64,000 bases of DNA, from contig CAWKOA010000026.1 of assembly GCA_963851025.1 (NCBI GenBank), forward strand, positions 62,001-126,000, in the 5' to 3' direction. Made by a program: the position numbers and the translations under genes. The DNA comes from RYN-230 sp963851025. Its GTDB lineage: Bacteria; Actinomycetota; Actinomycetes; Streptosporangiales; Streptosporangiaceae. Positions 38,279-46,081 of this stretch are shown here, in pieces. The stretch's first letter is position 1, and each line of letters starts with the position of its first letter. The notes beneath the pieces were generated by a model. That model did no database searches, was not told the origin of the DNA, and saw only the letters and a program-made list of their open reading frames with translations.

Positions 38279-38587
38279 ATGACGGTCAAACTCGTAGTCC
38301 TATACACCCAGCCCGATGACCCGGCCGCGTTCGAGGAGCACTACCTCGGCGTGCACATGCCGCTGGTGGCGGGGATACCCGGGTTGCAGCGCGCCGAGGC
38401 CGGGCGGTTCACCGCGGCCCTCGACGGCGGCGGGCAGACGTTCTACCGCATGGCCGAGCTGCACTTCGCCGACCAGGGTGCGCTGAACACCGCGCTCGGA
38501 TCGCCCGAGGGGCAGGCCACGGCGGCCGACTACCAGAAGATCGCGCCGACCGGGTCCCGGATGTTCGTCCAGGTGCTGGACGACTGA
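38279..38587 (+). CDS. EthD-family protein
   Basis: A 102-residue dimeric alpha/beta-barrel protein. It opens VKLVVLYTQPDDPAAFEEHYLGVHMPLVAGIPGLQR, the EthD signature, and ends with the ADYQKIAPTGSRMFVQVL strand. Such proteins are often small monooxygenase-like or accessory proteins; the actual substrate is unknown. The start is ATG at 38279, 32 bases after vapC. It is intact. Confidence 0.85.
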   Translation: MTVKLVVLYTQPDDPAAFEEHYLGVHMPLVAGIPGLQRAEAGRFTAALDGGGQTFYRMAELHFADQGALNTALGSPEGQATAADYQKIAPTGSRMFVQVLDD

Positions 38588-38710
38588 CGGGGCGCGGGCC
38601 CCGGCCGTGCGGGCCCGGGCCCGTGCGTCCCGGGCCGCGGCTGTCGATCCGGGCCGGCGCCGTTCGACTCACTGGTGAAAGCCAGCAACGCTGCGAGCCA
38701 GGAGGACACG

Positions 38711-39079
38711 ATGCGCTACCTGTTCCTGCTGTACGGGCCGGACGAGCCACTGCCCGGGCCGGAGACGCCCGAGGGCCAGAAGATGATCGGCGAGTGGCGG
38801 ACCGCCACCGAGGCGATGGCCCAGGCGGGCGTGCTGATCGACTGCGGCCCGCTGCAGCCGCCGTCCGCGGCCACCACCGTCCGGGTGCGGGACGGCGAGA
38901 CGCTGCTCACCGACGGGCCGGCCGCCGAGATCAAGGAGCAGTTCGGCGGCTACACGCTGATCGAGTGCGCGGGCCTGGACGAGGCGCTGCGCTGGGCCGC
39001 GACCGTGCCGACCGCGTTCAACGGGTCGGTAGAGGTCCGGCCGGTGGTGCAGATCCCCGACCGGGGGGTGCCGGGCTGA
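38711..39079 (+). CDS. YCII-related (DGPF) protein
   Basis: A 122-residue ferredoxin-like-fold protein. It opens MRYLFLLYGPDEP and contains TLLTDGPAAEIKEQFGGYTLIEC, the DGPF-type motif with Ala in place of Phe. In actinobacteria such proteins are encoded directly before ECF42 sigma factors and are thought to be part of their signalling. Here the stop overlaps the start region of an ECF42-like gene. The start is ATG at 38711 with AGGAGG. It is intact. Confidence 0.88.
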   Translation: MRYLFLLYGPDEPLPGPETPEGQKMIGEWRTATEAMAQAGVLIDCGPLQPPSAATTVRVRDGETLLTDGPAAEIKEQFGGYTLIECAGLDEALRWAATVPTAFNGSVEVRPVVQIPDRGVPG

Positions 39080-40400
39080 GCCAGCCGTACGAAGAGGTGT
39101 TCCGGGCCCACTGGTGGGCGGCGGTCGCGACCGTCGCCCGCCTGGTGGGCGACCTCGAGATCGCCGAGGACGCGGTGCAGGACGCCTGCGCCGCGGCCCT
39201 CATCCAGTGGCCGGCGGCCGGTGTCCCGGACCACCCAAGGGCCTGGCTGGTCGGCGTGGCCCGGCACAAGGCCACCGACCGGCTGCGCCGGGAGAGCCGC
39301 CGCGCGGAGAAAGAAGCCGCGGCCATGCGGGACGGCGCGCTGGGCTGGGCCGCCGCGGGCGCGGCAGGCGCCCTGGGCACCGCCGGGAGCCAGGCCCAGC
39401 TGCCGGCCGGCGGCGGCCGGTCTCAGGCGGGCCGGTCTCAGGCGGGCCGGTCCCGGACGGGGCGGCTTCCAGCGCGGACGACGAGCTGGGGCTCATCCTG
39501 GCCTGCTGCCATCCGGCCCTGGATCCCGCGGTCCGGGTCCCGCTGACGCTGCGGTCGGTCTGCGGGCTGCCCACCGCGGAGATCGCGGCCGCGTTCCTGG
39601 TCCCCGAGCCGACCATGGCCCAGCGGCTGGTCCGCGCGAAACGCAAGATCCGGCAGGCGGGCATCTCGCTGGCCCTCCCCCCGGCCGAGGGGCGGGCCGG
39701 GCGGATCGGCGGCGTGCTGCGCGTCGTGTACCTCGTGTTCACCGCGGGCCACAAACCGTCGGCCGGCGACGCCCTGGTCCGGGGCGACCTGTGCGACCAG
39801 GCGATCCGGCTGGCCCGCTCGCTGGCCGCGCTGGTGCCGGGCGAGCCCGAGGTGACGGGGCTGCTGGCGTTGCTGCTGCTGACCGACGCCCGCCGCGGCG
39901 GCCGGGTCAGCCCGGCGGGCGACCTGGTGCTGCTGGCCGACCAGGACCGCTCGCGCTGGGACCGGGCGAAGATCGCTGAGGGTGAGGAGCTGCTCGCCGG
40001 GGCCCTGCGGGCCCGCCGGCCGGGCCCCTACCAGCTGCAGGCCGCGATCGCCGCGTGCCACTCCTGCGCTCCCTCGGCCGCGGGCACCGACTGGCAGGAG
40101 ATCGCCGCGCTGTACGGCGAGCTGCTCCGCTACGAGCCGACGCCGGTGGTGGCCGCGAACCGGGCCGCCGCGGTGGCCATGGCGGAGGGCCCGGCGGCCG
40201 GGCTGGCCCTGCTCGACGAGGCTGCCGCGGACCGGCGGCTGGCCCGCTGGCCGCAGCTGCACATCGCCCGCGCCGAGCTGCTCGGCCGCCTGGGCCGGCG
40301 CGCCGACGCGGCCCGCGCCTACCAGGAAGCGCTGGACCTGGCCCCGGCCGCCCCCGAGCGGGATTTCATCGGCCGCCGCATCCGCGGGCTGGCAGGCTGA
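39076..40400 (+). CDS. ECF42-type RNA polymerase sigma factor (frameshifted)
   Basis: Sigma region 2 reads EVFRAHWWAAVATVARLVGDLEIAEDAVQDACAAAL, with RAWLVGVARHKATDRLRRE. Region 4 (LRSVCGLPTAEIAAAFLVPEPTMAQRLVRAKRKI) is followed by the long C-terminal extension of this group (VLRVVYLVFTAGHKPSAGD, GPYQLQAAIAACHS, TPVVAANRAAAVAMAEG). The extension resembles TPR repeats. Between regions 2 and 4 the frame changes (39380-39480, beside a 15-base tandem repeat) by two extra bases or one missing base. No ATG or GTG lies in frame at the front: a CTG overlaps the YCII stop (CTGA). Its use is unproven. No anti-sigma factor is nearby; the DGPF protein is the usual partner. Confidence 0.85.
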
Positions 40401-40456
40401 GCTTCCGGCAGATCCGCCACGAAACCCACGAGCCACGTCATGACGGAGACCACGGC

Positions 40457-41364
40457 ATGAGCACCATCACGGTCCGCCCGGCAGTCCCGGGCGATTTCCC
40501 GGCCATCGCGAAGGTCGCGGTGGCCACCGGCCAGGACGAGGAGTGGGCCGGATCAGATCCGGCCTACCTGGCGTACCTGCTGGAGCACGCCACCCTGCTG
40601 GTCGCCGAGCGGGACGGCTGCGTGACCGGGTTCGGGGCGACCCGGCTGATCGGGGACGGCCCGGCAGCGGTCAGCATGCTGTGCGACCTGTTCGTCCATC
40701 CGGGGACGCACGGGCGCGGCTGCGGCCGGGCGATCCTGAGCCAGCTGTGGCCCAGTGCGGAAATAACCGGTGCGGCAAAAACTGGTGCGGCACACGCCGG
40801 AGGGCCGGGCGGGGCGGGCCGCCGCGGATGACGTTCAGCAGCCAGCACGCGCACGCGCTGCCGCTGTACACGCGGTTCGGCCTGGACGCGTGGTGGCCGC
40901 TGCTGTACCTGGCCGGTGACGTGCGCGCGGTGCGGGCGCCGGACGGCTGGACGGTGGCGCCGGCCAGCGTGGCCGAGGTGGCGGCGGCCGAGCAGGACTG
41001 GACCGGGGTGGACCGCTCCGCCGATCACCAGGCCTGGGCGGCCCGGCCGCACGGCCAGCCGGTGCGGGCCTTCTATCACGGGGAACTGGCCGCGGCGGGC
41101 ACGGCGGCCGGGCATGGGGCGGAGTACGGCCTGGTCCATCTGGCGGCCGCGCCGGACGTCCTGGCCGGGGACGCGGTGCTGGCCGTGCTGGCTACCCTGC
41201 AGGCCCCGGAGGGCCGGGCCAGGGTCTGCCTGCCGGGGCCGCACCCGGCCGTCCGCCCGCTGTTCGCGGCCGGCTGGCGCCACGAGGACAGCGACCTGTT
41301 CATGGCGACCGACCCGGGGCTGCTCGACGCGCGCCGCGCGGTGCCCAGCCCGGGCGGCGCGTGA
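40457..41364 (+). CDS. GNAT-family acetyltransferase (frameshifted)
   Basis: The N-terminal half reads STITVRPAVPGDFPAIAKVAVAT and has the GNAT motif LCDLFVHPGTHGRGCGRAILSQLW. In a different frame the sequence continues SSQHAHALPLYTRFGLDAWWPLLYLAG, then a second domain (VAEVAAAEQDWTGVDRS, PVRAFYHGELAAAG, VCLPGPHPAVRPLFAAGWRHED). The shift (around 40790-40830) needs two extra bases or one missing. The whole resembles a two-GNAT-domain protein with a degenerate second half. The start is ATG at 40457; the stop is at 41362-41364. The substrate is unknown. Confidence 0.75.
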
Positions 41365-41423
41365 CGTTCCCGGGTGATCCAGATGACCCCCGCCCGACCT
41401 GCCGGGATCATCCGGCTGATGCC

Positions 41424-41639
41424 ATGATGCTCTGTGTGGATAACAAGATGCTCCACGACGCGCTGCGGGACCACGGCTCCGGGCCGTTCCCGGCGGACGC
41501 CGAGGCGGACGGCCACGGCCCGCGGGGGGACCGGCGCGACGGTCACGGGGGCCCGGTGACCGACGGGCAGTACCGCCGCGAGGTCCTGGCGCGGGTGGTG
41601 CGGATCAGCGAGGCGCTGAACCAGCGCCTGGCCCTGTGA
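41424..41639 (+). CDS. Possible antitoxin of the Doc-like gene
   Basis: A short frame encodes about 70 residues: a MMLCVDNKMLHDALRDHG start, an Asp/Gly/His-rich middle and a helical end (YRREVLARVVRISEALNQRLAL). It ends eight bases before the Doc-like gene, the position of an antitoxin. It is not recognisably Phd or another known antitoxin. Start codons at 41361 (GTG) and 41427 (ATG) are also possible and no good ribosome binding site is seen. Confidence 0.45.
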   Translation: MMLCVDNKMLHDALRDHGSGPFPADAEADGHGPRGDRRDGHGGPVTDGQYRREVLARVVRISEALNQRLAL

Positions 41640-41646
41640 CCGTTCC

Positions 41647-42024
41647 ATGACGGAGTTCCTGACCACCGACGACGCGCTGGAGGTGGCCCGCCTGGCCACC
41701 GGCGAGACCCCCCGGGTCCGTGACTTCACTGACCTGCACGCGGCGCTGGCCCGGCCCCAGCAGACCGTGGATGGCCGGGAGCTGTTCCCGGATATCTGGG
41801 ACAAGGCGGCGGCGCTGATGGAGGCGCTGGGCCACAGTTACGCGCTGGTGGACGGGAACAAGCGGCTCACCTGGAACGCGACCTGGTTCTTCCTCGGCGT
41901 GAACGGTCACCCGCTGGCCGAGCCGCTCGACGGGGAAGCGGCTTTCCAGTTCATGCACGACCTGGTCCGGGGCCGGCTGACGGCCCCGGCCATCGCGGAG
42001 CGGCTGCGGGAGTTCGCCGCCTGA
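41647..42024 (+). CDS. doc: Doc-like (Fic-fold) protein with substituted catalytic histidine
   Basis: A 125-residue protein of the death-on-curing group: FLTTDDALEVARLATGETP and RDFTDLHAALARPQQT, then the Fic-fold core. Doc toxins phosphorylate EF-Tu using the motif H-x-x-x-D-x-N-K-R. Here the aligned residues are Tyr65-Ala-Leu-Val-Asp69-Gly-Asn71-Lys-Arg73, so the catalytic His is Tyr (codon TAC, 41839-41841). A His occurs two residues earlier (His63). As I recall, His-to-Tyr at this place in P1 Doc is a known non-toxic change. The protein may be inactive or act as a binding protein. It is intact otherwise. Confidence 0.85.
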   Translation: MTEFLTTDDALEVARLATGETPRVRDFTDLHAALARPQQTVDGRELFPDIWDKAAALMEALGHSYALVDGNKRLTWNATWFFLGVNGHPLAEPLDGEAAFQFMHDLVRGRLTAPAIAERLREFAA

Positions 42025-42060
42025 GGCCCCGGGGCCGGCTGCGTCCCGGGCCTGGGCGGG

Positions 42061-43632
42061 CTACTGGCGGGCCAGGTTCGGGGCGCCGTCCCGCAGGACG
42101 AACTTCTGGATCTTCCCGGTGGCGGTCTTGGGCAGCTCGGTGACGAACGTCACCCCGCGCGGGGCCTTGAAGTGGGCCAGCCGCTCACGGGCGAACGCGA
42201 TGATCTCGTCCTCGGTGGCGGTCTCGCCGTCCCGCAGCACCACGAACGCATGCGGGGTCTCCCCCCAGCGCTCGTGCGGCAGCCCCACGATCGCGGCCTC
42301 CTGGATCGCGGGGTGGCGCAGCAGCGTTCCCTCGACCTCGACCGACGAGATGTTCTCGCCGCCGCTGATGATCACGTCCTTGATCCGGTCGCGGATCTCG
42401 ACGTAGCCGTCCGGGTGGACCACGGCGGCGTCGCCGGTGTGGAACCAGCCGTCGCCCATCGCCTGCCGGGTGGCCTCCGGGTCGTGGTAGTAGCCGGACA
42501 TGACGACGTTCCCGCGGACCACGATCTCGCCCAGCGTCTGCCCGTCCGCGGCGACCTCCTGGCCGTCGTCGCCCTGGACCCGCAGCTCCCCCGAGGTGAG
42601 CAGCTCGACTCCCTGCCGGGCCTTGACGTCCGCACGGTCAGCGGCCTTGAGGTCCTCGTGCTCCGGCAGCGGGGCGCAGACGGTGATGAACGGCGCGGTC
42701 TCGGTCAGCCCGTAGACCTGGGTGACGTCCCAGCCGAAGCCCCCTTCCAGCCGCTCGATGGTCGCCGCCGCCGGGGGCGCCCCGGCCGTGATCACGACCA
42801 CGCCGGGCGGCACCTCGCCGCGCACGCCCGCGGGCGCGTTGGCCAGCGAGATCAGCACCGTCGGGGCGGCGGACAGGCGGCGCACGTGCTCCTCGCGGAT
42901 CAGCCGGAACACCTCGGCCGGCTCGACCTTGCGCAGGCAGATGTGGGTCGCCGCGGCGGCCGTCACCGTCCAGGTGAACGTCCAGCCGTTCGCGTGGAAC
43001 ATGGGCAGCGTCCACAGGTACCGCTCGCCCACCGGGATCGGCAGGTGCAGCAGGGTGCCGATCGAGTTCATCGTGGCGTTGCGGTGGGTGATCATCACGC
43101 CCTTGGGGCGCGCCGTCGTGCCGCTGGTGTAGTTGATCGTCAGGAGGTCCCGCTCGTCCACGTCGGCCCGGCTGAAGTCGGGGCTGGCGGCGGCGACGGC
43201 CGCCTCGTAGTCGAGCCAGCCGTCCCGGGCCCCCCCGAACGCGACGAAGTCCCGCACCTGGGGGATCCGGTCCCGGATCGAGTCCACCGCGTCCAGGTAG
43301 TCCTCGTCCACGCAGACCACGCTGGCCCCGGAGTGGTTGATGATGTACACGAAGTCTTCCGGTGTCAGCCGGTAGTTGATCGGCACCAGCACCGCGCCGA
43401 TCTGCGGCACCGCGTAGAACGCCTCCAGCTGGGCATGAGTGTTCGGCGCGATCGTCGCCACCCGGTCGCCGCGCGCCACGCCGAGCTGCTGCAGGGCAGC
43501 TGACCAGCGGTCGCAGCGATCAAAGAACTGCTCGTAGGTCAGCCGCAGCTCACCGTCCACGACGCCCTCGCGCTGACCGTGGAGCCGGCGGGTCCGGCGG
43601 GCGAACTCGAGCGGCGTGAGTGGCGTTTCCAT
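42061..43632 (-). CDS. Acyl-CoA synthetase (AMP-forming)
   Basis: Activates a carboxylic acid with ATP and CoA. The P-loop is INYTSGTTARPKGVMITHRNA; further motifs are YGLTETAPF, GYYHDPEATRQAMGDGWFHTGDAA and IRDRIKDVIISGGENISS. The C-terminal catalytic lysine is in LPKTATGKIQKFVLRD. The 523-residue length and the FHANGWTFTW segment resemble medium/long-chain or fatty-acyl ligases such as FadD-like and plant AAE-like enzymes; the exact acid is unknown. It is intact, with its ATG start at 43632. Its promoter region faces the convergent-hairpin region at 43.8 kb. Confidence 0.92.
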   Translation of the reverse strand: METPLTPLEFARRTRRLHGQREGVVDGELRLTYEQFFDRCDRWSAALQQLGVARGDRVATIAPNTHAQLEAFYAVPQIGAVLVPINYRLTPEDFVYIINHSGASVVCVDEDYLDAVDSIRDRIPQVRDFVAFGGARDGWLDYEAAVAAASPDFSRADVDERDLLTINYTSGTTARPKGVMITHRNATMNSIGTLLHLPIPVGERYLWTLPMFHANGWTFTWTVTAAAATHICLRKVEPAEVFRLIREEHVRRLSAAPTVLISLANAPAGVRGEVPPGVVVITAGAPPAAATIERLEGGFGWDVTQVYGLTETAPFITVCAPLPEHEDLKAADRADVKARQGVELLTSGELRVQGDDGQEVAADGQTLGEIVVRGNVVMSGYYHDPEATRQAMGDGWFHTGDAAVVHPDGYVEIRDRIKDVIISGGENISSVEVEGTLLRHPAIQEAAIVGLPHERWGETPHAFVVLRDGETATEDEIIAFARERLAHFKAPRGVTFVTELPKTATGKIQKFVLRDGAPNLARQ

Positions 43633-43785
43633 GGCGCGCCTCCACAGTGAAGCGGGTCTCCGGCCCGCGCGGTCCGGCCCGGGTCAACACGAACGTTAGC
43701 CGGAGATCGCCAGTTCCACGAGGACACGTCGGCCGTAATCTACCGGGACATCCGTCCCTTTCCCTCCCCGCCACTCTTCCTCATC

Positions 43786-43830
43786 ATCGTGGTGGATTGT
43801 GCCCGCGGACGGGGCACAACCCACCACGAT
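43786..43830. terminator. Intergenic hairpin after the methyltransferase gene
   Basis: ATCGTGGTGGATTGTGCCC (43786-43804) and GGGCACAACCCACCACGAT (43812-43830) pair at 18 of 19 positions, with one wobble, around a seven-base loop. It begins just after the methyltransferase stop and lacks a T-tract. It is either a terminator or a dispersed palindromic repeat. Confidence 0.65.
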
Positions 43831-43842
43831 CATGGTCCGGGG

Positions 43843-44602
43843 TCAGGGGGCGAGGACGCCGGCCAGGATCCGGTTCTCGCCGCGCTGCCAGATGGTCCCG
43901 ATCTCGGCGAAGCCCGCGGCGCGCAGCCCGTCCACGTGCGTGGCCAGCCAGACGGACTCCGACCCGTGGTGGTCCTCGCTCAGCCTGCGCTGCTCGCGCT
44001 CGGCCAGCGGGCCGGCCAGCGCGGGATCCTCCTTGATCGCCTCCCACCAGCCCGCCCAGCTCTCCGGCAGGCCGCCGGGGAAGCGGCGCTGCTCCTCCCG
44101 CTCGATCAGCGCCTGCCCCAGCCGGGCCAGGGTGGGGACCGCCACCGGGTCGTCCTTCAGGTGATCCCCGTCGAGCAGCAGGCCGCCCGGCCGCAGCGCC
44201 GTGGCCAGCCGCGCGTACATGACGTGCAGCGCCTCCGGCCGCAGCCAGTGCAGGGCCGTGGTGCTCACCGCCGCGTCCGCCGGCCGGTCCAGGCCGAGTT
44301 CGCGCGGTCCAGCCGTTAGAGCGCAGGTCCACATCGGCGAACCGCAACCCGGCCCGCTGGCCGTACGCGGCGCGGCCGAGGGCCAGCAGCACCGGGTCCG
44401 TGTCGATGGCGATGACGCGGGCCGCGGGGATGCGGTCCAGCAGCCGGACCGACAGCGAGCCCGGCCCGCAGCCCAGGTCGAGCACGAGCGGGTCGGGGCG
44501 CCCGGCCGCCTCCTCGACCGCGTCGATCAGGGCGGTGAAGCGGTCTTCCCGGTCGGGCAGGTATCCCTGCTGCTGGATCTCCCACCGGGCGATCCAGCTC
44601 AT
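43843..44602 (-). CDS. SAM-dependent methyltransferase (one frameshift)
   Basis: Class I methyltransferase. SAM motif I is LVLDLGCGPGSLSVRLLDRIP and motif II follows as VIAIDTDPVLLALG. The frame changes near 44315. After dropping one base it continues LGLDRPADAAVSTTALHWL, ATALRPGGLLLDGDHL and the end TIWQRGENRILAGVLAP. The HWL and LRPGG motifs resemble the trans-aconitate/ubiquinone methyltransferase group. The substrate is unknown. The start is ATG at 44602 (or GTG at 44614). It is divergent from the CGNR regulator. Confidence 0.85.
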
Positions 44603-44687
44603 GCGCGGTCTCACGGTCCAGCGCGTCCTGATCCGGCACGGTCACACCCGCCTCCATGTCACTGACGACTATGCTTTCGGCAGTCAC

Positions 44688-44717
44688 CAACCTAGGTTGC
44701 GGAGCATAACTGGTCAA
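44688..44717. promoter_or_regulatory. Divergent promoter region with CAACCTAGGTTG palindrome
   Basis: CAACCTAGGTTG (44688-44699) is a perfect 12-base palindrome between the methyltransferase and CGNR genes. On the minus strand TTGACC at about 44711-44716 and TAGGTT, 17 bases apart, make a good methyltransferase promoter whose -10 lies within the palindrome. On the plus strand CATAAC (44705-44710) ends seven bases before the GTG of the CGNR gene. Confidence 0.55.
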
Positions 44718-45296
44718 GTGAATTTCAACAGTCACATGGACATCGTGGTGACCGTGGCGGCCAGCCTGGTCAACACGCTCACGCCGGGCGAGGAACGCGG
44801 CCATCCGTACCCGCCGGTGGACGACGCCGGGCTGCCGGCGGCCGCCACCGCCGCGCTGCGGGCGGGCCGCCCGGAGACCCGGGACGTCACCCTGGCCGAG
44901 GCCACGGAGCTGCGCCGCTTCGCGACGGCGCTGCGGGCCGTCTTCACTGCCGTCGCCGCGGGCGACGTGGACGCCGCGGCCCGGCAGGTCAACGCGCTCC
45001 TCGGGGCCACCGGCGCCCATCCCTGGCTGGACAGGCACGACGGCGAGCCCTGGCACCTGCACTTTCACGGCGCCGAGGATTCCATGGCCGTCGGCTGGGC
45101 GGCCGGCTGTGCCACCGGGCTGGCCGTGGTGCTCGGCAGTGAGCTGCACGGCCGGATCGGGGTGTGCACGGCGCCGCGCTGCGACCGGGTCTACGTGGAC
45201 ACCTCGCGGAACGGCACCCGCCGGTTCTGCTCCACGGCCTGCCAGAACCGCGTGAAGGCGGCGGCCTTCCGGGCCCGCCACTCCGTCGTGACCTAA
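44718..45296 (+). CDS. CGNR zinc-finger (ABATE-domain) transcription factor
   Basis: A 192-residue regulator-like protein. The N-terminal ABATE-type domain reads VVTVAASLVNTLTPGEERGHPYPP; the middle is helical. The C-terminal zinc finger has C-x4-C then C-x3-C spacing: IGVCTAPRCDRVYVDTSRNGTRRFCSTACQNRVKAAAFR, with the CQNR form of the CGNR motif. Such proteins are predicted DNA-binding regulators. The start is GTG at 44718, placing MNFNSHMDI first. It probably controls the divergent methyltransferase through the palindrome between them. It is intact. Confidence 0.88.
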   Translation: MNFNSHMDIVVTVAASLVNTLTPGEERGHPYPPVDDAGLPAAATAALRAGRPETRDVTLAEATELRRFATALRAVFTAVAAGDVDAAARQVNALLGATGAHPWLDRHDGEPWHLHFHGAEDSMAVGWAAGCATGLAVVLGSELHGRIGVCTAPRCDRVYVDTSRNGTRRFCSTACQNRVKAAAFRARHSVVT

Positions 45297-45324
45297 TCCG
45301 GCGGCGCCCGGGCATCCCGCGAAC

Positions 45325-45372
45325 GTGATCAACCGATTGGTGTCGCTGGGACGACAGCAATCGGTTGATCAC
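45325..45372. terminator. Bidirectional hairpin between CGNR gene and soxR
   Basis: GTGATCAACCGATTG (45325-45339) and its exact complement at 45358-45372 form a 15-base stem; inside it TGTCG and CGACA add five more pairs around a six-base loop. It lies between convergent stops and lacks T-tracts. Confidence 0.75.
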
Positions 45373-45400
45373 GAGCTGGCTGGCCCCGCCGGCTGGGGGG

Positions 45401-45886
45401 TCAGCGGGCGGCCGGGCCGGCCAGGCGGGCGTCGTCGCGGCGCAGGCCGGCGGGCAGGTACGCGGCGCCCGGGCCGCCCGCGCGGGCGGTGTCGGCGGGG
45501 TTGGAGATCGCGCACCGCTGCAGGGACAGGCAGCCGCAGCCGATGCAGGAGTCCAGGCCGTCACGCAGCGCGGTGAGCGCCTCGATCTGGTCGTCCAGCC
45601 GGTGCCGCCAGCCCCGGGACAGCCGGGACCAGTCCGCGCGGGTGGGGGTGCGCCCGGCAGGCAGCGACGACAGCGCCGCGGCCACCTCGTTCAGGCTGAG
45701 CCCGACGTTGCGGGCGGCGCGGATGAAGGCCAGCCGGCGCAGCGTGCTGCGCTCGAAGCGGCGCTGGCCTCCCGCGGTCCGGACCGCGGACAGCAGGCCG
45801 AGCCCCTCGTAGTAGCGGACGGCCGACTCGGCGAAACCGCTGCGCCGGGCGATCTCCCCCACCGTCAGCAAATCCGTGGCGCGCAT
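45401..45886 (-). CDS. soxR: Redox-sensing regulator SoxR
   Basis: MerR-family activator with a [2Fe-2S] cluster. The helix-turn-helix is LTVGEIARRSGFAESAVRYYEGLGLL, and the cluster ligands are C-x2-C-x-C-x5-C in SCIGCGCLSLQRC near residue 120. The end is an Ala/Arg-rich extension. An ATG at 45904 gives six more residues, but the ATG at 45886 has GGGAGG six bases upstream and leaves the dyad at 45903 outside the coding part. It is divergent from an SDR gene with a SoxR-type promoter. It is intact. In actinomycetes SoxR responds to redox-active metabolites. Confidence 0.92.
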   Translation of the reverse strand: MRATDLLTVGEIARRSGFAESAVRYYEGLGLLSAVRTAGGQRRFERSTLRRLAFIRAARNVGLSLNEVAAALSSLPAGRTPTRADWSRLSRGWRHRLDDQIEALTALRDGLDSCIGCGCLSLQRCAISNPADTARAGGPGAAYLPAGLRRDDARLAGPAAR

Positions 45887-45901
45887 CCAGGTCCTCCCTG
45901 A

Positions 45902-45920
45902 CATGAAGCTTACTTCAACT
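45902..45920 (-). promoter_or_regulatory. Possible SoxR box at soxR
   Basis: TGAAG-CTTA-CTTCA near 45903-45917 is a perfect dyad with a four-base centre, the architecture of SoxR boxes, just before the soxR start. It suggests autoregulation. It shares the pattern AGTT(G/A)AAGT(A/C)AGCTT with the site before the SDR gene. Confidence 0.4.
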
Positions 45921-46019
45921 CTGAGTATCCCACGGTGCCAGGCTGGCCGGGACGCGGCGGCCAGGCGGCGGCGTATCCCTGGCCAAGGACCGGCGGCGGC
46001 GACCCCAGGGTACCTCCAC

Positions 46020-46050
46020 TTGACTTCAAGCTGACTTTAACTACCAGTAT
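46020..46050 (+). promoter_or_regulatory. SoxR-type promoter of the SDR gene
   Basis: TTGACT (46020-46025) and CAGTAT (46045-46050) are separated by 19 bases, the long spacer typical of MerR/SoxR-activated promoters. The spacer holds TTCAAG-CTGA-CTTTAA, a near-perfect dyad with four central bases comparable to the known CTCAAG-N4-CTTGAG SoxR box. Confidence 0.65.
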
Positions 46051-46081
46051 GTGCGTGCACCCGGAAGACATCGGAGGAGCC

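Noticed and set aside
39406..39460. CRISPR-like repeats in the sigma factor gene
   Set aside because: Only two 15-base copies and a partial, encoding a low-complexity linker; no spacers or cas genes.
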